A stretch of 64,000 nucleotides of DNA, taken from Bacteroidales bacterium (GTDB taxonomy: Bacteria > Bacteroidota > Bacteroidia > Bacteroidales > UBA932). The notes beneath the pieces are model-generated. The model had not been told where the DNA came from. It ran no database searches and saw nothing but the letters and a program-made list of their open reading frames with translations. Made by a program: the position numbers and the translations under genes. Below, piece by piece: positions 34,210-44,242 of this stretch. Numbering within the stretch: the first letter of the stretch is position 1; each line of letters starts with the position of its first letter. The stretch covers positions 62,001 through 126,000 of the forward strand of contig JAGBAO010000010.1 in the NCBI GenBank assembly GCA_017938925.1. Reading direction: 5' to 3'.

Positions 34210-36621
34210 TTATTTATTATATCGGATCGCTATGTAGTCGATGGAACTTGCATGCTTGTCACCGTCTTCGTCGTTGGTAATGAAAGCATCGGTGTAGTCT
34301 CCACCGCTGCTGCACTCGTTGCTGCGAGGCATAAGACGCACATATACGTTCTTCTTGCCGAGAAGTTCCTCCGGAAGGTCAAGGTTGATGGCCTTGTAGC
34401 CCACGACTGACGAGAAGAGGGTTCCTGTCCACTGGGAGATGTCAGGAACCGTATATTCCCCGATCGGATGCCACTGGTCATCCATGGCAGGGTCCATGGA
34501 ATCCACCTCGGACCATTCTGCCTTCCAGTAGCGAGGAGAATAGAACCTCTGCGAAGAGTTCAGGACAGAAATCTGCATGGAAAGAGGATTAGTAATCCCT
34601 TCCGTCGAGAAATTGATCATCCAGGCATATCCTCTGTTCTGGTCGAAGTCCCACCATTTGAGACTACGGAATGAACAGTAGCAGTCAGACGAGCACCAGC
34701 CTTTACCGGCATTTCCTCCGTCATTGGCAACACGGAGAGGTACTTCAGCATCAGCCTGCGACGTCGATGGAGCTAGCCATTCCGGCACACCCTTGTCGTT
34801 GCCCACCCATTCTTCCATCTCAGGATTATATCTGTCCTTATCAGAATCCAGGAGGATTCCCAGACCATTGACATTACCTTTGTTTGCACCGAAGATGGAC
34901 TTGGCCACTCCGATCGGACCAAGATATGAGAAGCAGACTTCTGCAGACATATGCTGTCCATAGACCTCCTCCTTATATTCCTTGGCCTCTGTTCCTGTAT
35001 ATTTCTTCTGATAGGTATGGGTGAACCAGCCGTTGTCTCCGTAGGTCGGTCTCTGCACTCCGCCTTCTGTATCCGGATTCCAATATCTGTATTCTGTCAG
35101 AAGTTCAGAGAAACCGTCCTTGAAATCCATGTTCATATCACGATAGATGTCTTCCTTGGTCTGGTGACGGATCTGATATCTTCCTATATTTCCCAATTCG
35201 GGGTCTTCCTCCATATCCAGAAGGTCCATTCCGTTCTTCCACTCGAAACGTGAGAAACGCTCGTGGACAATAACTCCTGACAGTTTGCCCGAGCCCTGAG
35301 GCACGCGAGTACCGTCATTTCTGTACATGCAGACTGTGTTGGTGTACATATAGAAGCTGTCACCGTTGATGTCACGCACCAGAAGCGGGAACTTCGAGAT
35401 ACGGTCGGAATTTCCGGCGGCCGAATAGCCCTCGTTGATTGGGCATATGGATCCCTTTCTCACAGGGAACTCCACATCTTTCAAAGTCACATAAGTGTAT
35501 ATATCCTCATCGGTCAGTTCCTTGAAATATTTCTCCTTCTTCACGATTTCCGCCTCGGAGGCCCTCACATTGGAAGCAATCATCCTCTTCTGCAGGCCTT
35601 TGATCGTATAATAGAGGGCTGGACCGTCTGATATGTATATACCGGTTCCTTTGAGGAGAAGCTGCACCTTGCTGAACTGCTTGAAGATATTATCTTCCTC
35701 TGTATCAGTGATTATTGCGAATCCAAGACTTCCGTCGAGAGACTGAATGTACACGGTCCTCTTCGATCCTGTGTAGTCGATGGCAGATGCACTCACCTGC
35801 TCGTTTTCACCGGCGTTTCCACCTTCTGTGTTACTGACAACTATTCCCTCGATGATATAGTCCGTATCCACATCCCCGCCATTGGCATATATGGTCCTGA
35901 TCTCTTGGAAAGTCTTCATCACGCCCAGCTGCTCATTGAGATTCCTCTGCATGAGGATGATCTCAAGCGAGACCTCGTCACCCCATCCGTCGATGAATGA
36001 AAGCCTTAGTGACGCCGTGCGTACGGAGACCTCATTAGAGTTAGGTTCAGCATTGATAGTCAGAACCTTGCTGTTTCCTTCATCAGCCATTGCAATGGCA
36101 TCCTGATTGATCCAGCCCACCTCTGTCGGGTCATCATAATCCACAGTCAGATCGAAATACTCGAACGGGATGTTGGTGTTCAGAGCGACTTTTGTGTCGC
36201 GACCCTTTCCTGGAAGTATCACAGAGGTATTCTCCATAGACAGCTCGGCATTCATCTGTCCCTTCTGCTTCACAAATACGGTATCCCTACGCTCATCCAC
36301 ATCGCTGCATAGGGCGAATGAAGCCATTCTCTTGAATTCGGCATTGGACTTGTAAGTCAGTCTGATGACGCCGTCACCGTTTCCCGACATCGAGCTGAGC
36401 GAGAGCCAGTCATTCTCAGTCAGGACCTCCACGTGATATGCACCGTTGGAATAAACTTCCAGTTCATATTCTCCACCTCCGGCCTCGACAATGCAGACAT
36501 TGTCCTCAAGCGGTGTGCCGAGTTCCACCAGACGGATATCAGCTGTCTCATCGAGTTCACACGACACGGCCGCAACACAGAGCTGGGCAACTGACAGCAT
36601 TCTTATGATATTCTTGTTCAT
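34210..36621 (-). CDS. Large lipoprotein with BACON-like repeats and DUF5689-like domain
   Basis: 803 residues. Lipobox cysteine at 21 (AAVSC). Two BACON-like beta domains (about 30-230), with NDWLSLSSMSGNGDGVIRL in the first. A DUF5689-like region (about 240-470) follows: ADVDTDYIIEGIVVS-type wording around GGDVDTDYIIEGIVVSNTEG and KRTVYIQSLDGSLGFAI. The rest (about 480-803) is a large beta-rich part I cannot name, ending with YTDAFITNDEDGDKHASS. Probably an exposed accessory protein of the SusCD system. No enzyme motif seen. Confidence 0.75.
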   Translation of the reverse strand: MNKNIIRMLSVAQLCVAAVSCELDETADIRLVELGTPLEDNVCIVEAGGGEYELEVYSNGAYHVEVLTENDWLSLSSMSGNGDGVIRLTYKSNAEFKRMASFALCSDVDERRDTVFVKQKGQMNAELSMENTSVILPGKGRDTKVALNTNIPFEYFDLTVDYDDPTEVGWINQDAIAMADEGNSKVLTINAEPNSNEVSVRTASLRLSFIDGWGDEVSLEIILMQRNLNEQLGVMKTFQEIRTIYANGGDVDTDYIIEGIVVSNTEGGNAGENEQVSASAIDYTGSKRTVYIQSLDGSLGFAIITDTEEDNIFKQFSKVQLLLKGTGIYISDGPALYYTIKGLQKRMIASNVRASEAEIVKKEKYFKELTDEDIYTYVTLKDVEFPVRKGSICPINEGYSAAGNSDRISKFPLLVRDINGDSFYMYTNTVCMYRNDGTRVPQGSGKLSGVIVHERFSRFEWKNGMDLLDMEEDPELGNIGRYQIRHQTKEDIYRDMNMDFKDGFSELLTEYRYWNPDTEGGVQRPTYGDNGWFTHTYQKKYTGTEAKEYKEEVYGQHMSAEVCFSYLGPIGVAKSIFGANKGNVNGLGILLDSDKDRYNPEMEEWVGNDKGVPEWLAPSTSQADAEVPLRVANDGGNAGKGWCSSDCYCSFRSLKWWDFDQNRGYAWMINFSTEGITNPLSMQISVLNSSQRFYSPRYWKAEWSEVDSMDPAMDDQWHPIGEYTVPDISQWTGTLFSSVVGYKAINLDLPEELLGKKNVYVRLMPRSNECSSGGDYTDAFITNDEDGDKHASSIDYIAIRYNK

Positions 36622-36632
36622 TTCTTCTTATA

Positions 36633-37607
36633 TTATTTGGTTGACTGGATGATCGTGAACTTTCCGGATATCACTTCACCGGCATCTGACACATATGTCA
36701 GGGATATATCCTGAGTCCTGACCTGTCCGGAAGTGTTCTTTGTCAGCATCATGCTGAGACCGCCCGGCACGGGATACACATCGGATATCCAGTCGCAGGT
36801 ACCCATGCTGACTGTCATGTTTTCCCTATATGGCCAGATGTTGTTTTCAGGTGTTTCAACAAGCACATTTTGTGCGTCAGGGCCATATGAACCGAATCCA
36901 AGGGCAGGAAGCGTAAAGACAGGTTTGCCGTCCTTCTGGATCACGGTCACATACTTATTGAAGACGGAGCCGGACGGATTGGCAATGGTGATCTTCAACT
37001 TGGCTGCCCTCTCCGCACCGGATGCATTTGCCGCCACCTTGAAGGTGAACTTATCATGCCCGGGAGAAAAGGCTGTGATCCAATGAGCAGGATCGTTATC
37101 ATGGCCGTCGATCAGGATTGTCTCCTCGCTGCCGTCAGCTGCCGGGTATAGAGCATATGCATATATGGCGTCTGCACAGTAAAGAAGATTGCTGGAAGCG
37201 TCAATGACCGCCGTACCTGCTGTGTTGAACAGCGGAACTTCCTTCACCGCCGGTTCGAACACCGGAGTGGTGATCATGCCGGCCTGTGTGAAGACAATCG
37301 TGTCACGAAGTTCATCCTTAGCCAGCACCAGGCTGACCTGACGGGTGATGGCATAATTTGCACTGTATGAGAACACAAGGTCGCTGTTGCCATAGCCTGA
37401 GACCTTGTTGAGGCTTCCCCACTCCACCGGTTCGGTGAAGGTTGCCGTCCACTCGCCGTCTGCATATACGAGGACATGAGTTGCGCCTGCTTCCTTCGAT
37501 AGAGATATCTTGCGCTGAGCCACAGACAGCGGCAGATCCATTTCAAAAGGACTGTCGCACGCAACCAAAGAAATCATGGCTGAAATTATAATCAATACTT
37601 TCTTCAT
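36633..37607 (-). CDS. BACON-domain lipoprotein
   Basis: 324 residues. Lipobox cysteine at 17 (MISLVAC). The first BACON-like domain is at about 30-110 (VLVYADGEWTATFTEPVEW, ending IVFTQAG). A middle domain of about 115-225 ends KYVTVIQKDG, and a third beta domain to the end finishes with GKFTIIQSTK. It is the first of the accessory lipoproteins after SusD and probably assists ligand capture. No catalytic motif seen. Confidence 0.8.
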   Translation of the reverse strand: MKKVLIIISAMISLVACDSPFEMDLPLSVAQRKISLSKEAGATHVLVYADGEWTATFTEPVEWGSLNKVSGYGNSDLVFSYSANYAITRQVSLVLAKDELRDTIVFTQAGMITTPVFEPAVKEVPLFNTAGTAVIDASSNLLYCADAIYAYALYPAADGSEETILIDGHDNDPAHWITAFSPGHDKFTFKVAANASGAERAAKLKITIANPSGSVFNKYVTVIQKDGKPVFTLPALGFGSYGPDAQNVLVETPENNIWPYRENMTVSMGTCDWISDVYPVPGGLSMMLTKNTSGQVRTQDISLTYVSDAGEVISGKFTIIQSTK

Positions 37608-37618
37608 AGATTCTGCTT

Positions 37619-39118
37619 TTACATGCCGTAAAGGGCATATTCCTTATTATCAAGATTGTTCTTCGAATAGACCACCTGAGTATCCGGAATAGGATAGTAC
37701 CTGTGGCATGGCTTCATGTTGGAGACGAGGGTCGAATAGTCATTATAGTCTGTCATCGCCTCATACCATATGCCCCATCGGACGAGGTCATACTTGCGCT
37801 GGAACTCTCCGAAAAGCTCTCTTGCCCTTTCACTGCGGATCTCCTCCCTGAGGCGGAACTGGGTTCTGAGGACATAGCCGGAAAGGCCCGCACGGGTTCT
37901 GGTCATATCGAGATATCTCACAGATTCCTGAAGCTGGTTGAGTTCACAGAGGGGCTCGGCCTTGAGGAGAATGGCGTCTGCATAACGAAACACCTTATAA
38001 TTATTGTCGTCGTTTCCTTCCTTCATGTCCGGGCACCAGAACTTAGGACCGGGGTATGGTCTTGAGGTGACCTTCTCGAAGGCCTTGCCTTCCCATTCCC
38101 AAGCCACATTGTAGTAGCTTCGCTGGTCTCTTCCTCTTCGAGGCATGAGTCCCTGACAGAAATATACATTGGCATATGCCGGCTGCCATGTCTTGGCTGT
38201 CTTGCCAAGCTCCGGTATCTGTACTCCATCATAGATGTCATCCTTGCTTCTGACCGGGGTTGTGACGCAGGCCACATTGGACACATAGGCAAGTCCTCCC
38301 TCAGTGTATGTATGCTGGATCTCGAATATGGATTCAGGAGTGTTCTTGTATCTGAACGGAATGTCCGAAAGAGGATACTGATTCAAGTCTCCATAGATGG
38401 CTTCGAGCTTCGTGCAGGCACTCACCACCTCATTCCAGTCCTGATTCCATGCCGCAAACTTGGCCACAAGCATCCATGCGGCAGCCGCACCCAGACGCTG
38501 TTCCTTGTTGTCGCTCGTACGTGTCTGGGCCACCAGAGGCGCTATCTGATTGAGGTCCTTGATGAGCTCCGCTCTTGTCGAGTCCGCTGACATTCTCGGG
38601 AGTTCAGCCACTTCGAGAAGTGTCTGTGTATCAGAAACATCACATAGATAGAACGGGACATCACCGAAGAAGCAGGTAAGATGCCAGTAGTAAAGGGCTC
38701 TGAGAACCTTGGCTTCGCACAGAAGTTCCGTCTTTTCTGCCTCAGTAAGTTCTTCACAGTTTTCGATGCCAGGAATGGCGAAATTACACCTCTGAACTCC
38801 GAGATAGCACTGTTTCCACACGGTGGTTCCGAAACGGGGCTTCACAGGACTGATGTCCAGCTGGGCGTCAAGAGTTCCGGAAGGACAGTACATTATGTCG
38901 GAGACACATTCCACCGCAAGGAAATACTGATATGTATATATGCTCTTGAGAGGGATGTAGCAGCTGTTCACGACAGACTGACATTCCGCATAGTTCCTGA
39001 AGAAATTGTCAGGAGTGGAGATGGACGAGGTGTCCTCCTTCAGAGAGCAGGACAGGAGACCCGTCATCACAACGGCCATCAGGGCCGCACCAATTGTCTT
39101 TTTCAATATATTGTTCAT
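37619..39118 (-). CDS. SusD/RagB-type outer membrane lipoprotein
   Basis: 499 residues, normal length. Lipobox cysteine at 24 (TGLLSC). N-terminal SusD-like helices include SVVNSCYIPLKSIYTYQ and LCEAKVLRALYYWHLT. The C-terminal RagB region has RSERARELFGEFQRKYDLVRWG and ends in YYPIPDTQVVYSKNN. Partner of the SusC protein encoded immediately upstream (18-base gap). Confidence 0.95.
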   Translation of the reverse strand: MNNILKKTIGAALMAVVMTGLLSCSLKEDTSSISTPDNFFRNYAECQSVVNSCYIPLKSIYTYQYFLAVECVSDIMYCPSGTLDAQLDISPVKPRFGTTVWKQCYLGVQRCNFAIPGIENCEELTEAEKTELLCEAKVLRALYYWHLTCFFGDVPFYLCDVSDTQTLLEVAELPRMSADSTRAELIKDLNQIAPLVAQTRTSDNKEQRLGAAAAWMLVAKFAAWNQDWNEVVSACTKLEAIYGDLNQYPLSDIPFRYKNTPESIFEIQHTYTEGGLAYVSNVACVTTPVRSKDDIYDGVQIPELGKTAKTWQPAYANVYFCQGLMPRRGRDQRSYYNVAWEWEGKAFEKVTSRPYPGPKFWCPDMKEGNDDNNYKVFRYADAILLKAEPLCELNQLQESVRYLDMTRTRAGLSGYVLRTQFRLREEIRSERARELFGEFQRKYDLVRWGIWYEAMTDYNDYSTLVSNMKPCHRYYPIPDTQVVYSKNNLDNKEYALYGM

Positions 39119-39135
39119 AACTGCATCTCTTTATG

Positions 39136-42100
39136 TCAATACCTCATCTGAATGCTGAATGTGAATGTGCGCGGTTTCGGATATGCTCCCAGGTCCACAC
39201 GGCGGAGAGTCGATGTTGAGCCTTCACTGGAAACGTCAGGATCGAAACCGTTGTAGTTCTTCCACAGATAGAGGTTCTCTCCTGAGAGGGTGAAGGTGAT
39301 GTCCCTGATTCCGTTCTTCCACTTCTTCGAAAGGTCGAGAGTGTAGCCTAAGCTTATGTTCTTGAGTCTGATGTAAGAGGCATCGTGAATCATGAAGTCG
39401 CTTGGCAGAGCCACATCCGTATATCCAGCACGCGGAATATTCGAATCCGGATTTCTTTCCGGATGCCATGAATCGAGCATATAACGGAACTGGTTGGTAT
39501 ACATACCTCCGGCCTGGTAGAACTCGCCATAGTTATATATCTTTCCTCCAAGAGAGTAGGCCACATATACTCCGAGTTTGAAGTTCTTGTAGAAGAAGCT
39601 GTTCTGCATACCTCCGTAGAGGATAGGATCGGCACTTCCCTGATATACAAGGTCATCCTGATTGAGGACTCCATCGTGGTTCATATCGTAATATCTTGGA
39701 GTTCCGTCAGCCCATTTAGTACTCTCGCTGGCATATGCATTGGTCTGCCTGTTCCTCTCCCTTTCTTCCTCCGACTTCCATATTCCGCCATACTTGAAAC
39801 CCCAGAGCGAGTTGAGCGGATATCCCTTCACATATCCATACATCATGTACTTGTTGTTTCCAGGACAGTCCATTGCAGACACAAAGTCTTCAGAACCGAT
39901 ATCAAGCACTTTCTGTGTGTTGTGCGAGAAGGTCAAGGAAGTCGTCCACTGGAAGTTTCTCCTCTCGATATTACGGGTTTCGACAGAAAGTTCGACACCT
40001 TTGTTGGATATTGCTCCAAGGTTGCACATACGCTTGTCATATCCCGTCTGCTCGGCAACCTGCACCTGAAGAAGAAGATCAGTCGTGTTCGACAGATATG
40101 CCTCCGCCGTGAGGTTGAGCCTGCCACCGGACATGTTCCAGTCCAGGGCGAGGTTGTATGAGGCCGTCTTCTCCCAGGTCAGGCCCGGCTCGGCAAGTCG
40201 GCTTCTGTAGAAGGCCACAGGCTGCGAGCTGTCGAAGAGATATCCTCCTGTGGTGCTGTCGAGTTTGGCGAGGGAATAGTACGCACTGATTGCGTCGTTA
40301 CCGGTGAGTCCGGCACTGAATCTGAGCGAAAGGTCGTCGATCCACGATGCACCGGACATAAAATTCTCATTCGAGATGTTCCACCTCAAGGCTGCAGACG
40401 GGAAGAAGGCCCACTTGTTGTTCGCAGCGAAATTGGATGCACCGTCATAACGGCCTGTGGCAGTGATATAGTAACGTGACTTCCAGTTGTAGTCCACTCT
40501 GGCGAATCCAGACATCTTGGTCTTGCTGCTGAACGAGGTTCCAGCACTGTATGTTTCCTTGTCAAGAACTGCATTCATATTGTTCCACATCACCTCGTCA
40601 TCCATATATCCCTGTCCCTGAAGCGAGAAGTTCTCTGCGGAGAATCTGTAGAGGGAGAATCCAAGGAGAGGCTGGAAGGTGTGGCCGTTCTTTTCAAGCT
40701 TGTATCTGATCGTGGTCTCGTCAGACATCGAATTCTCACTATAGTCAGCCCTGTATGCCTGTCCGCCCTCGTTTTCTGTCTTTGCAGGGAGGGAGCCCGG
40801 GAAGTAGCGGTAGTTCTGTCTGAAATAGAGATAGTATGAGAACACACTGGAGATCACGAGGTCCTCGACAGGGGTTATGTCCACGCTGATGGCATGGTTC
40901 ATCGAATTTCTCTTTGTCTGGTTGGTGTTCATGTCGATCATCGCCCTCGGCGTGTTGATCTTCTGACCGAGGTTGTAGAGGGGGTTCTCCGAATCCGTAA
41001 CCTTGAGCAGAGGCGACAAGTACTGGGCACCGTTCCACCAGCTTGTTCCACCGATGGTAGCCTTGTTCTCGTCTGTATGACGCCATGTGTATGAGCCGTT
41101 GTATGAGGCTTTCAGCCAAGGGAATATCTGTCTGTCGCCCTTGATACGGCCGGAAAAGCGTTTCTGACCGCTGCCGTCGATGATACCGTCTGTGTCATTG
41201 TAGGCAAGGGATGAATAGAAGGATCCCTTTTCACCACCTCCTGTCAGCGAAAGAGCATAATTCTGGGTGAAGGCATTACGGGTGATGTTCCTGATCCAGT
41301 CGGTGCCGGCTCCGTAACTGAGCGGATCGGCATATACCGAACCTGACAGCGGGGTGGTGGCGTTCACGTTCGCGTGACTCTTGTCATCTCCGAAATATGC
41401 GAAGTCGTTCCTGTACTGAACGAATTCAGCTGCATTCATGATGTCGAGCGAGCGTGGCAGCTGGGACAGTCCGACGTCCGCCTTGAATGATATATTCACC
41501 TTTCCGTCGGACTTGGATCCCTTCTTGGTGGTGATGATGATGACACCGTTGGCACCACGCGAACCGTAGATGGCAGTGGAAGAGGCGTCCTTGAGGACGG
41601 AAATGCTGGCAATGTCATCTGAATTGATATCGTTCAGGTCATGTATGGCATCCATGATGCCGTCCACAATGAACAACGGCTCGTTGGATGCTGAAATGGA
41701 TCTTGTACCACGGATACGGATGGTTGTGGTGGAGCCTGGAGCACCGTCCGTGGACATGAAGTCGGCTCCTGCGATACGTCCCTGAAGGGCGTTGTCGATA
41801 GAGAGTGTCGGAGTGTCCTTGATGTCTCCCATCTTTACATTCGCCACCGAACCGGTGAGATCCGATTTCTTGGCGGCACCATATGCGATGACCACCACAT
41901 CATCAAGAACGTTCTGGTCTTCAGAGAGTCTGAAATCAATCACTTTGCGGGTTCCTACGGTCTCTGTCGAAGGCATGAAGCCGAGATACTCAGCTACCAG
42001 AATATCCGAGGACCTGACGCTTATCGAGTATGCTCCATCTATGTCAGTGATAGCTCCGACTGTCGTTCCCTGTATCATGACAGACGCTCCGATCAGCGGC

Positions 42101-42213
42101 TCACCGGCGTTGTCATAGACATGACCGGTCACCTGAGTCTGAGCAAAGACGGACAGGGAGCCCATTGAAAGAGCGATCGAGACGAAGAGTCTCATGATTC
42201 TGTTCTGTTTCAT
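39136..42213 (-). CDS. SusC/RagA-type TonB-linked outer membrane transporter
   Basis: 1025 residues. Signal peptide ending VFAQTQ. A CarboxypepD_reg-like domain is at about 27-100 (VTGHVYDNAGEPLIGASVMI, then TTVGAITDIDGAYSI). The plug begins LDDVVVIAYGAAKKSDLTGSV, with IRIRGTRSISASNEPLFIVDG and SVLKDASSTAIYGSRGANGV. The barrel ends in FTFSIQMRY. There is no STN domain, so unlike the transporter at 22358 it is not wired to a FecI/FecR pair. Confidence 0.96.
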   Translation of the reverse strand: MKQNRIMRLFVSIALSMGSLSVFAQTQVTGHVYDNAGEPLIGASVMIQGTTVGAITDIDGAYSISVRSSDILVAEYLGFMPSTETVGTRKVIDFRLSEDQNVLDDVVVIAYGAAKKSDLTGSVANVKMGDIKDTPTLSIDNALQGRIAGADFMSTDGAPGSTTTIRIRGTRSISASNEPLFIVDGIMDAIHDLNDINSDDIASISVLKDASSTAIYGSRGANGVIIITTKKGSKSDGKVNISFKADVGLSQLPRSLDIMNAAEFVQYRNDFAYFGDDKSHANVNATTPLSGSVYADPLSYGAGTDWIRNITRNAFTQNYALSLTGGGEKGSFYSSLAYNDTDGIIDGSGQKRFSGRIKGDRQIFPWLKASYNGSYTWRHTDENKATIGGTSWWNGAQYLSPLLKVTDSENPLYNLGQKINTPRAMIDMNTNQTKRNSMNHAISVDITPVEDLVISSVFSYYLYFRQNYRYFPGSLPAKTENEGGQAYRADYSENSMSDETTIRYKLEKNGHTFQPLLGFSLYRFSAENFSLQGQGYMDDEVMWNNMNAVLDKETYSAGTSFSSKTKMSGFARVDYNWKSRYYITATGRYDGASNFAANNKWAFFPSAALRWNISNENFMSGASWIDDLSLRFSAGLTGNDAISAYYSLAKLDSTTGGYLFDSSQPVAFYRSRLAEPGLTWEKTASYNLALDWNMSGGRLNLTAEAYLSNTTDLLLQVQVAEQTGYDKRMCNLGAISNKGVELSVETRNIERRNFQWTTSLTFSHNTQKVLDIGSEDFVSAMDCPGNNKYMMYGYVKGYPLNSLWGFKYGGIWKSEEERERNRQTNAYASESTKWADGTPRYYDMNHDGVLNQDDLVYQGSADPILYGGMQNSFFYKNFKLGVYVAYSLGGKIYNYGEFYQAGGMYTNQFRYMLDSWHPERNPDSNIPRAGYTDVALPSDFMIHDASYIRLKNISLGYTLDLSKKWKNGIRDITFTLSGENLYLWKNYNGFDPDVSSEGSTSTLRRVDLGAYPKPRTFTFSIQMRY

Positions 42214-42223
42214 CTTATTCAGT

Positions 42224-43291
42224 TTAGTTGTTTCTGGCGGCCAGGATCCTGTCCTGTCCGCTTCCCTGATTCATAGTGAAGTAGTCGAAATCCTGGCCAT
42301 CGACAAGTTTCATGACACAAAAGTCATCGACGTAAAGGCGTGCATTGCCGCTGCCTGATGCTCCGGAGGTTATCTTCAGGCGGGTATTGACCCCGACAGG
42401 ACTTTCCTGAGTGCTTTCTATGAAGATCATGAAATTGGTCTGTGGAGCCCAAAGACCTTTCTGTGTGATGGATGAGACATTGATGTCAGTCGTCTCAAGC
42501 GTCATTGAAGTCTTTCTTTCCTTCAGGAAATCCTTGATTACGCCTCCTCCCAGAACCTCCACCTTGAAGAATCTGTCGTCTCCGGGATATGAGGCAGCCT
42601 TGAAGGTGACCATAAGAAGCGAATCATAACGATGAAGACCGTTTACAGGAGTAAGGAGGGCACCTTTCCTGCCTTCTGCATCACCTAATTTGAGATAACC
42701 GTTCTTTGCAAGGCATACAGGTTCCGTTGCTGGAGCAACAGGCTCTGAGGCAAAACCTTTATTGAGCAGTCCGTCAGTCCATTCCTCTATTCCCATCTCC
42801 TCCTGTGTATCATCCGGAGACCAACTCCCGAACTTGAAGTCGGAGAAATTCTCATAAGTCCTCTCAATGGCTCCCTGATGGATGGGGAAGAAAATTCCAA
42901 GATTGTTTTCCGCCTTGGTCACGAGAAGGGTGCCGGAACGACGTGAATAGACGACATCCTCCGACCTCGCTTCATGTTGCAGCGTCACTTTCCATATATC
43001 CTGCACATCAGTTACCTCACAGGCAGCCACTTTCAGCCACGGAGTCGGAGCCGCATCCTGCCATGAGACCTTGAAATCCTTCACGGAAGTCCTGACATAG
43101 AGCTGTGCACCTCCCTCCTTCACATCCACACACCAGGCATCCAGAGGTTCATCACTGCAATCTTCTGCAGCGTGCACCTGAATAACCTCCTCACGTGGAG
43201 CATTGGGGTCATCCTTGACGCAGCCTGGTACCACAAAAGCGACGCAGAGAGGCAGGATAAAAGCTAACAGTTTCTTTTCCATAAGTATCAT
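42224..43291 (-). CDS. Lipoprotein with BACON-like and jelly-roll-like domains
   Basis: 355 residues. The first ATG overlaps the previous stop (ATGA); an in-frame ATG three codons later gives a more usual signal peptide. Lipobox cysteine VVPGC at 24. An N-terminal BACON-like domain (about 50-150) has GAQLYVRTSVKDFKVSW. A C-terminal beta-sandwich (about 165-340) ends NARLYVDDFCVMKL, the layout of carbohydrate- or ligand-binding jelly rolls also seen in the middle of the protein at 44243. Function inferred as ligand binding only. Confidence 0.72.
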   Translation of the reverse strand: MILMEKKLLAFILPLCVAFVVPGCVKDDPNAPREEVIQVHAAEDCSDEPLDAWCVDVKEGGAQLYVRTSVKDFKVSWQDAAPTPWLKVAACEVTDVQDIWKVTLQHEARSEDVVYSRRSGTLLVTKAENNLGIFFPIHQGAIERTYENFSDFKFGSWSPDDTQEEMGIEEWTDGLLNKGFASEPVAPATEPVCLAKNGYLKLGDAEGRKGALLTPVNGLHRYDSLLMVTFKAASYPGDDRFFKVEVLGGGVIKDFLKERKTSMTLETTDINVSSITQKGLWAPQTNFMIFIESTQESPVGVNTRLKITSGASGSGNARLYVDDFCVMKLVDGQDFDYFTMNQGSGQDRILAARNN

Positions 43292-44241
43292 TTTAATTTG
43301 AATGTCACGATGATGGGCAAATGGTCTGAGGGATTCTGAAAATTTTCCACTTTCGGATGTCTGCTCGGCTTGGTATATGCATCCTCAACTACTCTCGCAG
43401 AAGTCACCATCTTGTCAAGAGCCGGAGTCAGATAGACGAAGTCTATCCTCTTCCGCTCGAAAGTGGTAGTATAGAAGTTACGCTGGCTGCGTTCCCATAC
43501 GGCATCCACATATGGAGTGTTCTTCAGGATGTATTCATGAACAAGGAGTCTTGAATCCCCTTCCGGAAATCCATACACCCAGTTATCTTTCGGAGAGACA
43601 GCGTTGAAGTCTCCCGCCATCAGCCAGAGATTATCTGCCGCCTGAGGGTCAGTGAGGATGGTATTCCTACATATCCATTGAATTTCCTCAAGTCTGTTTA
43701 TATCGCCTTCGTTGCGTGCAGCACTTGCATCCCGTTCTTCCTTGGAGGCCTGTTTGTATCTGAAATGGGATTTCTGCGGCCAGGTGTGCAGGGAGACAAG
43801 GTTCAAGGTCTTTCCATATACCTTGACACGGGCCCATCCTGCTCCATGTGTCACCACGGTCTGGTCGTCACCCACTATTTTCATCACATTTTCGATAGGG
43901 TACCTTGACGTGATCACCTGCGGATAGCCGTCACGGTGTCCGGACACATATACATGTTTATGTCCGTACCGCGGAGCAACCTCATCCCATATGAAATATC
44001 GTTCCTCACGGGGCAGTCTCCTGTTGCTGCCCGTATGATATATGGTCTCGGCCTCGCACCATATGCATATATCCGGATTCTGAGCTTTCACCCATTTGAC
44101 AAAAGCTTCATAATCATCTTCCTGGCCGGCCCACATGCCGTTCTGAATGTTCCAGTAGAGGATCTTCAGATCCTTTCCACGTGCATCGGCAGCAACCAGC
44201 GAAAGGAAAGCCGCAAGCACCATGATGACAAGTCTTTTCAT
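43288..44241 (-). CDS. Secreted endonuclease/exonuclease/phosphatase (EEP) superfamily protein
   Basis: 317 residues with a signal peptide ending VAADARG. The EEP phosphoesterase motifs are complete: YWNIQNGMW, WCEAETIY with the metal-binding Glu, MAGDFNAVS, and the terminal PSDHLPIIV. The superfamily includes nucleases, sphingomyelinases and inositol-phosphate phosphatases, all cleaving phosphate esters with a divalent metal. It is closely similar to the C-terminal domain of the neighbouring 850-residue protein. Periplasmic or outer-membrane location and the SusCD context suggest nutrient scavenging. Confidence 0.88.
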   Translation of the reverse strand: MKRLVIMVLAAFLSLVAADARGKDLKILYWNIQNGMWAGQEDDYEAFVKWVKAQNPDICIWCEAETIYHTGSNRRLPREERYFIWDEVAPRYGHKHVYVSGHRDGYPQVITSRYPIENVMKIVGDDQTVVTHGAGWARVKVYGKTLNLVSLHTWPQKSHFRYKQASKEERDASAARNEGDINRLEEIQWICRNTILTDPQAADNLWLMAGDFNAVSPKDNWVYGFPEGDSRLLVHEYILKNTPYVDAVWERSQRNFYTTTFERKRIDFVYLTPALDKMVTSARVVEDAYTKPSRHPKVENFQNPSDHLPIIVTFKLK

Positions 44242-44242
44242 A

